A program made the position numbers and the translations under genes. DNA of 64,000 nucleotides from Sphaerimonospora thailandensis (lineage in GTDB: Bacteria; Actinomycetota; Actinomycetes; Streptosporangiales; Streptosporangiaceae). This document shows, piece by piece, positions 32,272 through 40,979 of this stretch (position 1 is the stretch's first letter; each line of letters starts with the position of its first letter). The stretch covers positions 60,815 through 124,814 of the forward strand of contig NZ_BOOG01000021.1 of assembly GCF_016863115.1 (NCBI RefSeq). The letters run 5' to 3'. Below the pieces are notes generated by a model, which was not told where the DNA came from, ran no database searches, and saw only the letters and a program-made list of their open reading frames with translations.

Positions 32272-33996
32272 GTGGTGTTCACCCTGAAAAACAATTTCAA
32301 CGGCGGCAGCGACGGCACCAAGATCACCGCTGCCAACTCGGGCGGGGACAGCGGGGACGCCTTCCAAACCGCCAGCAGCACCAACTACACCAGCGCCAAC
32401 GCGACCGGCATGAGGGCCCCGCTAGTTGCGGTGTTCCCCGACGACAACGGCACCCTGGCGTGGACGGGGCTCACCCTGGCGGCACGCACCCTCTACGTGC
32501 GGATCTACTGCTACCTCACCGAGCTGCCATCGAACGCTGTGGTGCAGATCGACGCCGGCTCCGGATCGACTGTCGCCACAATCAGATTCAACTCGAACGG
32601 CACGGTCCGGCTGGTAAACCGGTCCGGCGTGTCGCTGGCGACGACGACCAGCCCGGTCTCGACCGGACAGTGGGTGCGGATCGAGGCGAAAATCGTCGTC
32701 GGCACATCCGCATCTAACGGGTCGTGTGAGCTGCGCCTGTACCTCAACCCGGACTCCGGCATTCCAACGGACGCCGTCCCGGCGTCTGGCGTGGACCTGG
32801 GGACGACGCTCCCGGCCCGGGTGATGTTCTTCAACCCCGGCTTCTCGGCGTTCTATATGGACGACGTCGCCGTTTCTGACGTCGATTGGATCGGGACCGA
32901 CCAGCTCGATGCCGAGGCCACCCCCGACACCCTCACCGCCGTGTGGGACATGCCCGCCCCCGCCATCGTCCTCGGTGCCGGAGCCAAGCCCGACACCCTC
33001 ACCGGCGCGTGGACGCTGCCCGCACCGGAGATCACCACCGCTGACGGGCTCGTCGCGATCAACCCCGACCCCCTCGCCGGCGTGTGGGTAATGCCCGCCC
33101 CCGCCGTGGCGGCGTTCAAAAACGCGCTCGTCAGCGTCGAGACGATCACCGGCCGGTGGGACGTACACGACCCCACCGCCGGAGTACCGATCAACCCCGG
33201 CGACCAAATCACCGGCAAAGGGCAGGTCGAATGGAACGGCTTCGTCTTCGCCGCGAACACCACCTACATCCCCCAGAAGCTAGACGGCTGGATCACCGAC
33301 ATGCCCGGCCTGGACTCCGGCAACGTCCCCCAACCCGGACGGCACGGCTCCTACCCCGGCCGGAAACTCGCCCAAGAACGGCACGTCACCCTATCCGGGC
33401 TGATCATCACCGATCCGGAGGAGATCGAGCAGGCGATCGAGGCGCTCATCCAGGAGACCCGCGTCCTCGAAGACGACACCGAACTACCGCTGGCGATCCG
33501 GCTGATCAACCGCGTGTACGTCGGCTACGGGTCCGTGACCCGCCGATCCATCCCACCCGACAAGATCGGCATCGGCCAGGCGCAGTACACCCTGCAGTGG
33601 ACCCTCAGTGATCCGGTGCTCCTCAGCAGGGAGCTGAACTCGGCGGTCATCGTCGACCGCACCAGCCAGACGTTGATCAACGCAGGCAACGCGGCGACCT
33701 ACCCGCTGATCCGCATGCCCGGACCGGCCGCAAACCCGGCCATCGAAATCAAACCCGCCGGAGGCCAAGAGCGGCTCCTCGAGTTCAACCTCGAAGTGCC
33801 CGCCGGACAGACACTGATCATCGACGCCTACTACGGCACCGTCCGCCTCGGCGGAGACGACCAGATCGGCTCCCTGTCCGACGCGTCCACCGCGATCACG
33901 GACCTGGTCCTGCCCGCTGGCCCGTCCCTCGTGACCTATGACGGCGGCGGCAGCGCACCCGCCGCGACGGTGCTGTGGCGGCACGCCTACCTGTGA
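32272..33996 (+). CDS. Distal tail (Dit-like) protein with N-terminal LamG-like domain
   Basis: 574 aa. Residues about 1-205 look like a concanavalin/LamG beta-sandwich (FNSNGTVRLVNRSGVSLATT, WVRIEAKIVVGTSASNGSCE, FYMDDVAVSDVDW). Residues about 215-300 hold four degenerate repeats of the form PDTLTAVWDMPAPA. The C-terminal half (WNGFVFAANTTYIPQKLDGW, GSYPGRKLAQERHVTLSGLI, YTLQWTLSDPVLLSRELNS) matches siphovirus distal tail proteins. The glycan-binding domain probably assists host-surface contact. Confidence 0.75.
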   Translation: MVFTLKNNFNGGSDGTKITAANSGGDSGDAFQTASSTNYTSANATGMRAPLVAVFPDDNGTLAWTGLTLAARTLYVRIYCYLTELPSNAVVQIDAGSGSTVATIRFNSNGTVRLVNRSGVSLATTTSPVSTGQWVRIEAKIVVGTSASNGSCELRLYLNPDSGIPTDAVPASGVDLGTTLPARVMFFNPGFSAFYMDDVAVSDVDWIGTDQLDAEATPDTLTAVWDMPAPAIVLGAGAKPDTLTGAWTLPAPEITTADGLVAINPDPLAGVWVMPAPAVAAFKNALVSVETITGRWDVHDPTAGVPINPGDQITGKGQVEWNGFVFAANTTYIPQKLDGWITDMPGLDSGNVPQPGRHGSYPGRKLAQERHVTLSGLIITDPEEIEQAIEALIQETRVLEDDTELPLAIRLINRVYVGYGSVTRRSIPPDKIGIGQAQYTLQWTLSDPVLLSRELNSAVIVDRTSQTLINAGNAATYPLIRMPGPAANPAIEIKPAGGQERLLEFNLEVPAGQTLIIDAYYGTVRLGGDDQIGSLSDASTAITDLVLPAGPSLVTYDGGGSAPAATVLWRHAYL

Positions 33997-34007
33997 GGGG
34001 GTGACCT

Positions 34008-36131
34008 GTGGCTGCAATCATCGCCGGCTACTCGACCGCGTCCCGATCGTCGTCCATCGCCCGGCCGGGCGGCACGAAGAAGGACGACGTCCTGATCGTG
34101 ATCCACGGCTGCGGGTCGGGCGGCCCTGACGACATGGGCATCTCCGGCGGCAGCGGGTGGGTGACCATCGCCGAGCGTGCCATGGACGGGTTTGGCGGCG
34201 GCGGCACCAAGGTCTACCGCAAGATCCTCAGAGCCAATGATCCGGCCGGATTCGACCTCACCTCTGCGAGCACCAGCCGGTCGGCGGCGATCCTCCTCGT
34301 GATCCGCGGCGGCCAAGCAGCCCAAGTCGTCGCTAAGATCAGCGGCCTGTTCAACCCCTGGGACGATGTCACCCGGGCTGTCGCCCCTGCCGCGACCCCG
34401 GCCGGCGCGTCCGGGCTCGAGATCCGCGCGGGCGTCGGGTTCTCCCCATGGGGTACGGCGACGTGGCCAACCCCTGACGGGTATACGCCCGCGGCTGCCG
34501 TCCAGGCCGGGTCTGCGGTGACCCTGTCCGCGGTGTCCCGCCCCCTGGTGTCGTCGGCGGCGGTCGGTGAGCAGACCCTCCGCACGGGCACGGACGTGTA
34601 CTCCTCGCACGGCGTGACGATCCTCATCCCGTCAGGCAGCAGCGTGCCGGACGCGCCGGACATCGCGCCGTGGGCGCCCGGCCGTGGTAGTGGGCTGTAC
34701 CGGTACATGGTCCACGACCTGCTGAGCGGGTCGTACATCACGGACATCCGTCCCACTGACTGCTCTTTTGATCGGCGGATCAGCGAGCCGGGGACGTTCT
34801 CCGCGACGCTGCCGGTCTCCAACGCGGTGCAGGCCGACCAGGTCGCGCGGATCGTCCCCCGGCACTCCTCCGATCTGTCGACGGGGCCGGGCCGGATCAC
34901 TGTGCGGATCTGGCGGGCTGGCGTCCTGTGGGGTGAGTACTGGATCACCGGGGCGGTCATCGAACGCTCTCGGCGTGGCGGCATCACCGTGAAGCTCAGA
35001 GGCAGCACGCTGGACGCCTTCCTGTTCAACGTGCCGGTCGAGTCGAGCCGCTACTACTCGGGCGAGCAGATCGCCAACGCCAGGAGCTTGATCGGCCACA
35101 TGCAGGCGCTGTCCGGCGCGAACTTGGGCTTACTGCTGCAGCCCGGCTCGTCTGGAGTTATCCGGACGCTGGAGGCCAAGGCCGCCGACGACCCGACCTA
35201 CGGCTCGGCGCTCTCGGATTTCGCCCGTGGATTCAACGGCTTCGAATGGCTGACCGACCCCACCGCCAACTCTGATACGGAGCAGGTGGAACGGTGGTGG
35301 CGGTGGGGCTACCCCCGCCTCACATCCGACCGGGTGCACGTCGTCAGCGAAAGCCCCACGGGTGGCGACATCCTGGAATGGCGCGAGGAGATCGACGCCC
35401 TACGCGGCGCGACCCGCGTCCGCGTGCGCGGAGGCACACCCGAGGCAGTGGACGCCGAGGAGGGCAGCGAGCCGGTCTACTCCGCGTGGCAGTCCGCGTC
35501 CGCGCACCTGGCCGCCGGGTGGCCACGCTACGGCCAGCGGCTCGACCACCCCGGCGAGTCCACCAGCACGAGCACGCTCAACAACTACGCCCAGCGGTGG
35601 ATCAAGACGATGGCCGGCGCGGTCCGCGTCTACTCGGCGACGGTCGCGCTCGGCGCACGCACCACCATCTCCCCGAGCTCGCTCGGTGACCAGGTCAGAA
35701 GGATCATGGTGAACGAGTGGTGGCCCAGATCGGCAGGGGGCGCGACATTCAATCAGACCCAACGGTTGATTGGGATCTCCATCACCCCGGTACGCCGCGG
35801 CGTCGGCAAAGAAGAGGCGAAGCTCATCCTCGAGGAGCCGACGATCGCTGACATCAGCGACGACCGGTACCCCACCGGCTGGGACCGCCACGTGCGCCGG
35901 CTCCGACGCGACGTCGACCGGCTGTCCGGCGAAGCGAAGCGGGTCCGGCCGGTCACTATCGCGGGCGCGGGCGATGTGCCGAACCCGCCGAATTTCGGCT
36001 CGCCGAGCGTGCAGTCCGGCCAGTACGCGTCCGGTGACGCCTACACGCGGCATCGCGCGGACACCGCCGCGATGCACGACACACTGCGCGATCTCATGAA
36101 CAGCCTGCGTGCACGCGGGTTCCTGGAATGA
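34008..36131 (+). CDS. Tail-tip (Tal/Gp37-like) protein, 707 aa
   Basis: GTG behind GAGGGGGTGACCT. The N-terminal 200 residues form a beta-rich domain (DDVLIVIHGCGSGGPDDMGI). From about residue 230 the sequence resembles siphovirus tail-associated hub proteins (YMVHDLLSGSYITDIRPTDC, FSATLPVSNAVQADQVARIV, GVLWGEYWITGAVIERSRRG). The C-terminus is helical (LRRDVDRLSGEAKRVR). It probably closes the tube and contacts the receptor. Confidence 0.7.
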   Translation: MAAIIAGYSTASRSSSIARPGGTKKDDVLIVIHGCGSGGPDDMGISGGSGWVTIAERAMDGFGGGGTKVYRKILRANDPAGFDLTSASTSRSAAILLVIRGGQAAQVVAKISGLFNPWDDVTRAVAPAATPAGASGLEIRAGVGFSPWGTATWPTPDGYTPAAAVQAGSAVTLSAVSRPLVSSAAVGEQTLRTGTDVYSSHGVTILIPSGSSVPDAPDIAPWAPGRGSGLYRYMVHDLLSGSYITDIRPTDCSFDRRISEPGTFSATLPVSNAVQADQVARIVPRHSSDLSTGPGRITVRIWRAGVLWGEYWITGAVIERSRRGGITVKLRGSTLDAFLFNVPVESSRYYSGEQIANARSLIGHMQALSGANLGLLLQPGSSGVIRTLEAKAADDPTYGSALSDFARGFNGFEWLTDPTANSDTEQVERWWRWGYPRLTSDRVHVVSESPTGGDILEWREEIDALRGATRVRVRGGTPEAVDAEEGSEPVYSAWQSASAHLAAGWPRYGQRLDHPGESTSTSTLNNYAQRWIKTMAGAVRVYSATVALGARTTISPSSLGDQVRRIMVNEWWPRSAGGATFNQTQRLIGISITPVRRGVGKEEAKLILEEPTIADISDDRYPTGWDRHVRRLRRDVDRLSGEAKRVRPVTIAGAGDVPNPPNFGSPSVQSGQYASGDAYTRHRADTAAMHDTLRDLMNSLRARGFLE

Positions 36132-36166
36132 CCACAGAGCGAGTGACCAGCCTGAGGGGGCGATAG

Positions 36167-36478
36167 GTGACCGGCATACCCGCCGTAGACGTGTTCATGA
36201 TCATCGGGATTGTGGGCGGCGCGCTCACGCTCGTCTGGAAAGGGCTCAGATTCGGGATGCGCATCTACCGGCGGATCGAAAAATTCCTCGACGACTGGCA
36301 GGGAGAACCGGCCCGCCCTGGCGTGGAGGCGCGACCCGGGTTCCCTGAACGGATCGCCGCGCTTGAAGCGGAGTCCGCCGAGGTGAAACGCATCGTGTCC
36401 AACGGCCTGTCTCACACCGTCGCCGACATCCAGGAGCGGATGACCCGCTTTGAGGAACGCCTGAACGGAGGCACTTGA
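36167..36478 (+). CDS. Small membrane protein (DUF2746-like), 103 aa
   Basis: GTG start. One N-terminal span (VDVFMIIGIVGGALTLVWKG), a charged middle and a C-terminal coiled coil (RIAALEAESAEVKRIVSNGL, DIQERMTRFEERLNGGT). DUF2746-like proteins next to lysis genes in actinophages have this layout. It may help holin or endolysin release. The stop overlaps the endolysin ATG. Confidence 0.6.
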   Translation: MTGIPAVDVFMIIGIVGGALTLVWKGLRFGMRIYRRIEKFLDDWQGEPARPGVEARPGFPERIAALEAESAEVKRIVSNGLSHTVADIQERMTRFEERLNGGT

Positions 36479-37320
36479 TGGCCATCGACCTTGTCGCGCG
36501 CTCGGAGTGGCGCGCCCGCGCCCCGAAAGGCTCCTACAGCTCGCTCCACTCCACGAAGGGTGTGAAGGTCCACTACACGGGTGGGCGGGTAGACCCGCGC
36601 ATCGTGGACGACCACGACCGATGCGTGGCTCTGGTCCGTGAGATCCAGGACTACCACATGGACGGCAACGGCTGGATGGACATCGGCTACTCGATGGTCG
36701 CCTGCCCCCACCGGAAGGTGTTCGTCGGCCGTGGCCCGCGCCACCTGCCCGCCGCGAACGGTCCCGGCCAGAACTCGGGGCATTACGCGGTGCTCGGCCT
36801 GGTCGGCAATAAGGGCCTGGTCGAGCCGACCGACGGCATGCTGCTGGGCATCCTCGACGCGATCGACTACCTCCGCGCGCACGGCGGCGCCGGGCGGGAG
36901 ATCAAGGGCCACCAGGACGGCTATCCCACCGACTGCCCCGGCGGGCCCCTCTACGCCTGGATCAGGAAGGGCGCGCCCCGCCCGAAGGCCTCGCCATCCA
37001 AACCCGCGCCGGAGGAGGAACCCATCAAGATCACTCTGGTTGATGGTGTGCCGCAGTGGCCCGGCCGCGTCCTGCGAGTCACCGAGCCGATGATGCGCGG
37101 CGCCGACGTACGCATCTGGCAGGAGAAACTCGCCAAGCGAGGCTGGAAGATCGACGTCGACGGCTGGTACGGCCCCAAGTCTGCCCTGGTGTGCCGCGGC
37201 TACCAGCGCGCCACCGGCCTCAGCCCCACCGGCAAGGTCGACGAGCAGACCTGGGCGATGACGTGGTCCTGGCGGCCGCCGGCCCCGTGCGAGCCCGGCA
37301 TGGTCGACGAGGCCAACTAG
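36478..37320 (+). CDS. Endolysin: N-acetylmuramoyl-L-alanine amidase with PG-binding domain
   Basis: 280 aa. The N-terminal amidase_2/PGRP domain has VHYTGG (zinc-ligand His near residue 32), YHMDGNGWMDIGYSMVACPH and the second ligand region IKGHQDGYPTDCPGGPLYAW (His and Cys). A lysine/proline linker at about 165-185 leads to a peptidoglycan-binding domain (MMRGADVRIWQEKLAKRGWK, VDGWYGPKSALVCRGYQRAT). It cleaves the muramoyl-alanine bond to release virions. No signal peptide, so it depends on the holin. Confidence 0.9.
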   Translation: MAIDLVARSEWRARAPKGSYSSLHSTKGVKVHYTGGRVDPRIVDDHDRCVALVREIQDYHMDGNGWMDIGYSMVACPHRKVFVGRGPRHLPAANGPGQNSGHYAVLGLVGNKGLVEPTDGMLLGILDAIDYLRAHGGAGREIKGHQDGYPTDCPGGPLYAWIRKGAPRPKASPSKPAPEEEPIKITLVDGVPQWPGRVLRVTEPMMRGADVRIWQEKLAKRGWKIDVDGWYGPKSALVCRGYQRATGLSPTGKVDEQTWAMTWSWRPPAPCEPGMVDEAN

Positions 37321-37367
37321 CGCCGCGGCGAAGCCGTACACAAACCCCGCTCGAGCTGTACGACTGC

Positions 37368-37393
37368 ACCCCTGATCGACATCGGTCAGGGGT
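37368..37393 (+). terminator. Intrinsic terminator after endolysin
   Basis: Perfect 8-bp stem ACCCCTGA / TCAGGGGT, 10-nt loop, then TT. Confidence 0.7.
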
Positions 37394-37463
37394 TTCCGCA
37401 TTTCAAGCCCCGGCGCCTGTCACGAGGCCCGGGGCACGGCCAACCCTGCAAGAGAGGATTGAC

Positions 37464-38264
37464 ATGTCCAACGGTAGCGAAATCGAGCGGTTCGTGTTCC
37501 CCGACACGGGCGAGGCAGTGCGGATGCTCCTCATCGATGGCGAGCCGCGGTTCGTGGCCACCGATGTGTGCACCGTACTCGGCTACGGCGGGGGTGCCCG
37601 CAATGCCATCGGCCGCCTACCGGACCGGATGAAGGGTGTTGAAGAAATCAACACCCCTGGCGGCGTCCAGCGGATGACCGTGATCACGGAGCCAGGCGTC
37701 TACCGGCTCGTCATGCGGAGCAACCTCGCGTCGGCCGAAGCATTCCAAGACTGGATTGCCGAAGAGGTCGTCCCCGCGATCCGCCGCACCGGCTCCTACT
37801 CGGCCGTGCCCGCGCCTGCCTACGTGATCCCCGCGTCGTACGCCGAGGCGCTCGAGCTCGCCGCCCGGCAGGCACGCGAACTGGAGGCCGTCCAGACGCG
37901 GGTGGCCGAGCTCGAGCCGGAGGCGGCCCGGGCCGCGCGAACGTTGGACGCGGACGGCCTGGCGCTCGTCGGCACGGTCGCGAAAAGGTTCGGTTTGCAG
38001 GAGCGGAAGCTGCGGGAGTTCCTGTACGCCGAGGGCTTGCTGATCCGTAACGGGCTGCGGCGTAACGAGCCGTTGGCCCGCTACGTGCAGTCCGGCCACT
38101 TCGACGTCAAGATCACGCTCGTTGGTGAGCCCGTGCGGGAGCGGTCGACGACGTACGTCACCCCGAAGGGTGAGGCGCTGATCTGGAAGCGGCTCTACGA
38201 CGCCGGCGTGGTCGGGTCGCCGCGGCCGCCGGCCCGCCAGCTCGACCTCCTGCACACCACGTAA
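37464..38264 (+). CDS. BRO-N antirepressor with C-terminal KilAC/ANT-type domain
   Basis: 266 aa. The BRO-N domain spans residues about 8-120 (RFVATDVCTVLGYGGGARNA, TVITEPGVYRLVMRSNLASA, FQDWIAEEVVPAIRRTGSYS). After an alanine/glutamate coiled linker, the C-terminal ANT-like domain has GTVAKRFGLQERKLREFLYA and YVTPKGEALIWKRLYDAG. Phage antirepressors of this type act on lytic/lysogenic control. Its position between endolysin and holin, behind its own terminator-separated leader with AGAGAGG, is unusual but seen in actinophages. Confidence 0.85.
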   Translation: MSNGSEIERFVFPDTGEAVRMLLIDGEPRFVATDVCTVLGYGGGARNAIGRLPDRMKGVEEINTPGGVQRMTVITEPGVYRLVMRSNLASAEAFQDWIAEEVVPAIRRTGSYSAVPAPAYVIPASYAEALELAARQARELEAVQTRVAELEPEAARAARTLDADGLALVGTVAKRFGLQERKLREFLYAEGLLIRNGLRRNEPLARYVQSGHFDVKITLVGEPVRERSTTYVTPKGEALIWKRLYDAGVVGSPRPPARQLDLLHTT

Positions 38265-38317
38265 CCCCCCGATCCTCCCGCCGTACCCCTGGCGGGCAGT
38301 CCCCTTAAGGAGGGGCC

Positions 38318-38680
38318 ATGAACAATTCTCAGCTCACTGGAGAGCCCGCACTGTGGGCCGGCCTCGTCGCCAGCGCCGTGCAGCTGCTGGCCGCGTTCTG
38401 GCTGCCCTGGTCGGATGTCCAGGTTGCCGGTATCAACGCCGTGGTCCTGGCCGTCGCGGGCGTGTGGGTGGCGTTCACCACCCGGTCGGTGGACAACGGC
38501 GGGTCGATCAAGGCGGCGATCCTCGGATTCGCGCAGGCCGGCATCTCCCTCGCGGTGACGTTCGGCTGGAACGCCACGACGGAACAGACGGCAACGCTGA
38601 TGACATTCATCGGGTTGGCCGTTGCGGTGTTCATTCGGCAGACCAGTAAGCCGAGGAGCGCCTACGACCTGGCGGCCTGA
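38318..38680 (+). CDS. Holin-like membrane protein, 120 aa
   Basis: Three to four hydrophobic spans: WAGLVASAVQLLAAFWLPWS, INAVVLAVAGVWVAFTT, AAILGFAQAGISLAVTFGW, LMTFIGLAVAVFIRQ. A charged C-terminus. AAGGAGGGGCC precedes the ATG. It is two genes behind the endolysin and is the last rightward gene of the late operon, consistent with a holin. Confidence 0.75.
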   Translation: MNNSQLTGEPALWAGLVASAVQLLAAFWLPWSDVQVAGINAVVLAVAGVWVAFTTRSVDNGGSIKAAILGFAQAGISLAVTFGWNATTEQTATLMTFIGLAVAVFIRQTSKPRSAYDLAA

Positions 38681-38737
38681 TCAGTCCTGGTCATGCGGCC
38701 GTTCCGGGCGTAGCGTGAGGCCACGCCTGGGAAGCGA

Positions 38738-38773
38738 AACGCCCCGCTCCTCCTTCGGGAGGGGCGGGGCGTT
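38738..38773. terminator. 16-bp hairpin with TTCG tetraloop between convergent units
   Basis: AACGCCCCGCTCCTCC pairs along its whole length (one wobble) with the downstream arm around the loop TTCG. It lies between the rightward late operon and the leftward accessory block, so it probably acts on both transcripts. Confidence 0.8.
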
Positions 38774-38830
38774 GTCGTTCTGTCGGACCGTCCGTCTACC
38801 CTGCAGGCGAGTCTGCTCGGCTCACAAGGA

Positions 38831-38871
38831 GGCGCCCCTCATCCCGTGCGCGAGGCGGGGCGAGGGGCGCC
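38831..38871. terminator. Hairpin downstream of HTH-array gene
   Basis: GGCGCCCCTC / GAGGGGCGCC, 10 bp with a 21-nt loop, a few bases beyond the stop of the leftward gene ending at 38876. Only a weak T-run is present on either strand. Confidence 0.55.
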
Positions 38872-38875
38872 TTCT

Positions 38876-39952
38876 TCATGTCCGGGGGCCGCGCTGTCTG
38901 TCGTGCGCCACCTTGCACTCCGGGCACCGGCACTTATGCACCCGGTACGAGTGATTAGTCCCGTGGCTGATGTCCGGGTCCCGCCCGGCCATCAACGCCG
39001 CATCCAGAGCGCGCTGACGCCGCACGTCACGGGCGGCATGCCCGTACACGGCATGCAAGGTCACCCCGGCCCGCTTCGCGGCGTCGCCGATGTGCACACC
39101 CTCACGCACCTGGGAGAGGATGCCCCTCCATACGGGCCGGACCTTGGCGTCCGCCGCCTGAGCGCGGCGCTCCCTCTCGGCCGCGTTATGCCCGTTGCGG
39201 GCCGCGTCGTCGCGTTCCCCCCGCCGCCACCGGGACGACTGCACCACCGGGCTGCGGTCAAGCATCTGCCGGAGCTTGTCGTCCAGGCCGGCATCGGCGG
39301 CACGGGCCTCGTCGAGCTGTTCACGGGTGAGCCCGGTCGCGGCCAGCGCGTCGGCGAGACTGGCCCCCTTGGCGAGGCGGATCATCAGCATGCGCCGCGT
39401 GTCAGGGGTGACGCCCCGCCCTGCGAGAGCCGCGCGGACCCGCGCCTCGAACTCGGGGTTGGACCACCGCTCCTGGTACATCCTGCCGCGGTCGACGCCT
39501 GCGGCGGTGCAGGCGTCGCCCAGGTCGCTGCCCGCGGCCAGCGCGGCGAGGAACGGCGCCGCCCATGTTTCCAGCCGCTCCTGCCGCTGCTCCTGCCGGG
39601 CGGTCTGGGCTATCTCGACGACATCTCGGAGCATCTGGTCGAGAACCGGGTCGGCCTGGCGGCGTTTGGCGAGCGTCGTCCAGCCGCCCCCGCAGTCGCG
39701 GATAGCGTCCGAGATCGGTGTCCCGGCCGCGACCTTGGCGGCGATCCGTTCGCCGATGCCACGCCAGCGTTCCCGCTGATAGTCCTCGACCATCTTTCTT
39801 ACCTGTCCGGCGAACTCGGCGTCGGTGGCGAGGCGGTAGTCGACGGACTGGCGGGTGATGCCCGCCTCGGCTGCGGCCTGGGGGATCGACCCGGTCTGTT
39901 CCAGCGCGGCCAGGAACGCTGCATGCCAGGCCGCGGGTCGTCGCCCGCTCAC
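38876..39952 (-). CDS. Five-repeat HTH array protein with C-terminal CxCxxC motif
   Basis: 358 aa, starting at a GTG (39952) that overlaps the upstream stop as GTGA. Five related units of about 55 residues lie at roughly 7-60, 63-118, 125-178, 182-238 and 270-325. Each has a helix, then A-x3-AG[IVL]-x-R/T and a second helix, e.g. SIPQAAAEAGITRQSVDYR, DLGDACTAAGVDRGRMYQER, SLADALAATGLTREQLDEAR, HIGDAAKRAGVTLHAVYG. The pattern resembles homeodomain-like HTHs of small terminases. The tail has HGTNHSYRVHKCRCPECKV, a metal-knuckle motif common in actinophage proteins. It probably binds DNA or RNA at extended sites; the target is unknown. Confidence 0.7.
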   Translation of the reverse strand: MSGRRPAAWHAAFLAALEQTGSIPQAAAEAGITRQSVDYRLATDAEFAGQVRKMVEDYQRERWRGIGERIAAKVAAGTPISDAIRDCGGGWTTLAKRRQADPVLDQMLRDVVEIAQTARQEQRQERLETWAAPFLAALAAGSDLGDACTAAGVDRGRMYQERWSNPEFEARVRAALAGRGVTPDTRRMLMIRLAKGASLADALAATGLTREQLDEARAADAGLDDKLRQMLDRSPVVQSSRWRRGERDDAARNGHNAAERERRAQAADAKVRPVWRGILSQVREGVHIGDAAKRAGVTLHAVYGHAARDVRRQRALDAALMAGRDPDISHGTNHSYRVHKCRCPECKVAHDRQRGPRT

Positions 39953-40506
39953 CGCGCCGCGCTCCCGGCGGGACTGTTTACCGCCGGTAGCCGGGCCAGG
40001 TCTCCGACGGCCAGGGCGTCGATCACGGCGAGCGCCTGGGTGCGCGACCAGGCCCGGCAGGCTCCCGCCAACGCCACCCCATCTACCCCTGCCGGGATCT
40101 CGCCGGGGTCGAGGTCGTCGACCTCCTGGGCGAGTAGTTCGCCCGGGTCGCACAACCAGGTGACGTCGACGATCGTTCCCCGGACGATGTGGGCCAGGAC
40201 CTGCCACCCGGTCGCGGGCAGGGGCGGGAGCGTGGCCAGCTCCAGCGCGTACAGCCGCTCCAGCAGCTCATCGGTGTCAGGCAGCATCGTGGGCCGGGCG
40301 AGGCCCCGGGCGCGGGCGAGCGCCTTGTCGACCTCGCCCACGGAGATGCCGAGCAGTTCGGCGGCGCGGGTGCGTCCGCCGCGCCCGTACTCCTCGACGC
40401 CCTTAGCGATCCAGCGGGCGCGGTCGTCGGCCGCGCGGGTGCGCGCCTGCTCGCCTCGCGCCTTGGCGGCCTCGGCCTCGCGTAGCCACAGCGGTGTGTC
40501 GTTCAT
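39949..40506 (-). CDS. Hypothetical HTH-containing protein, 185 aa
   Basis: ATG 40506 with GAGAGGAA upstream. The N-terminus is a charged helix (LREAEAAKARGEQARTRAAD) followed by an HTH-like GGRTRAAELLGISVGEVDKA. The middle is leucine-rich (LLERLYALELATLPPLPATG) and contains VTWLCDPGELLAQEVDDLDP. It is coupled to the HTH-array gene, so the two products may work together. Not recognised. Confidence 0.6.
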   Translation of the reverse strand: MNDTPLWLREAEAAKARGEQARTRAADDRARWIAKGVEEYGRGGRTRAAELLGISVGEVDKALARARGLARPTMLPDTDELLERLYALELATLPPLPATGWQVLAHIVRGTIVDVTWLCDPGELLAQEVDDLDPGEIPAGVDGVALAGACRAWSRTQALAVIDALAVGDLARLPAVNSPAGSAAR

Positions 40507-40528
40507 CGCGGTTCCTCTCATAGGGGTG

Positions 40529-40555
40529 AGCCCCCGGCGTTGGCGGCCGGGGGCT
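40529..40555. terminator. Intergenic hairpin
   Basis: Perfect 10-bp stem AGCCCCCGGC / GCCGGGGGCT with a 7-nt loop between two leftward genes. No T-tract, so it may be a processing or attenuation site. Confidence 0.45.
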
Positions 40556-40567
40556 GCGGGTGGGGGG

Positions 40568-40951
40568 TCAGGCGTCCTCGTCGTCCTCGTCGTCGCCGGT
40601 GGGGACGCCGTCGACGTCGGTGACCTGCCACCAGGACTCGTCCAGCGCGGCGCAGCCGGCCAGGTCGCGGACGTTCTCCTCGTAGCGCTCCTCGGCCTCC
40701 TGCCGGGAGTCGGCCTCCTCCAGCTCCTCGACGGCGTCGTCGGTGTAGTAGACGGCCCAGCGGTCCTCGCCCGTCTCGGGGGAGGTGTAGGAGATGAGGG
40801 CGGCGCGGGTGGTGAACTGGCCCCACTTGTTCTTGCTGTAGGACTCGCGGAGGGCGGCGCGGAGGGCGGCGTCACGCTGTTCGAGGACGGCGTCGGCGTA
40901 CTCCTCGGAGACGTCCTTGGGCGCGACGGAGCTGAGAACGTTGCGGATCAT
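40568..40951 (-). CDS. Hypothetical acidic protein, 127 aa
   Basis: ATG 40951 after GGAAGGAAC. It has a helical N-terminus (SEEYADAVLEQRDAALRAAL), a central strand region with WGQFTTRAALISYTSPETGE and DRWAVYYTDDAVEELEEADS, and a very acidic C-terminus (DDEDDEDA). No recognised family. Its acidity could suit an inhibitor or DNA mimic, but nothing proves it. Confidence 0.55.
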   Translation of the reverse strand: MIRNVLSSVAPKDVSEEYADAVLEQRDAALRAALRESYSKNKWGQFTTRAALISYTSPETGEDRWAVYYTDDAVEELEEADSRQEAEERYEENVRDLAGCAALDESWWQVTDVDGVPTGDDEDDEDA

Positions 40952-40979
40952 GTCGGTTCCTTCCGGGGGTTGTTGGAGG

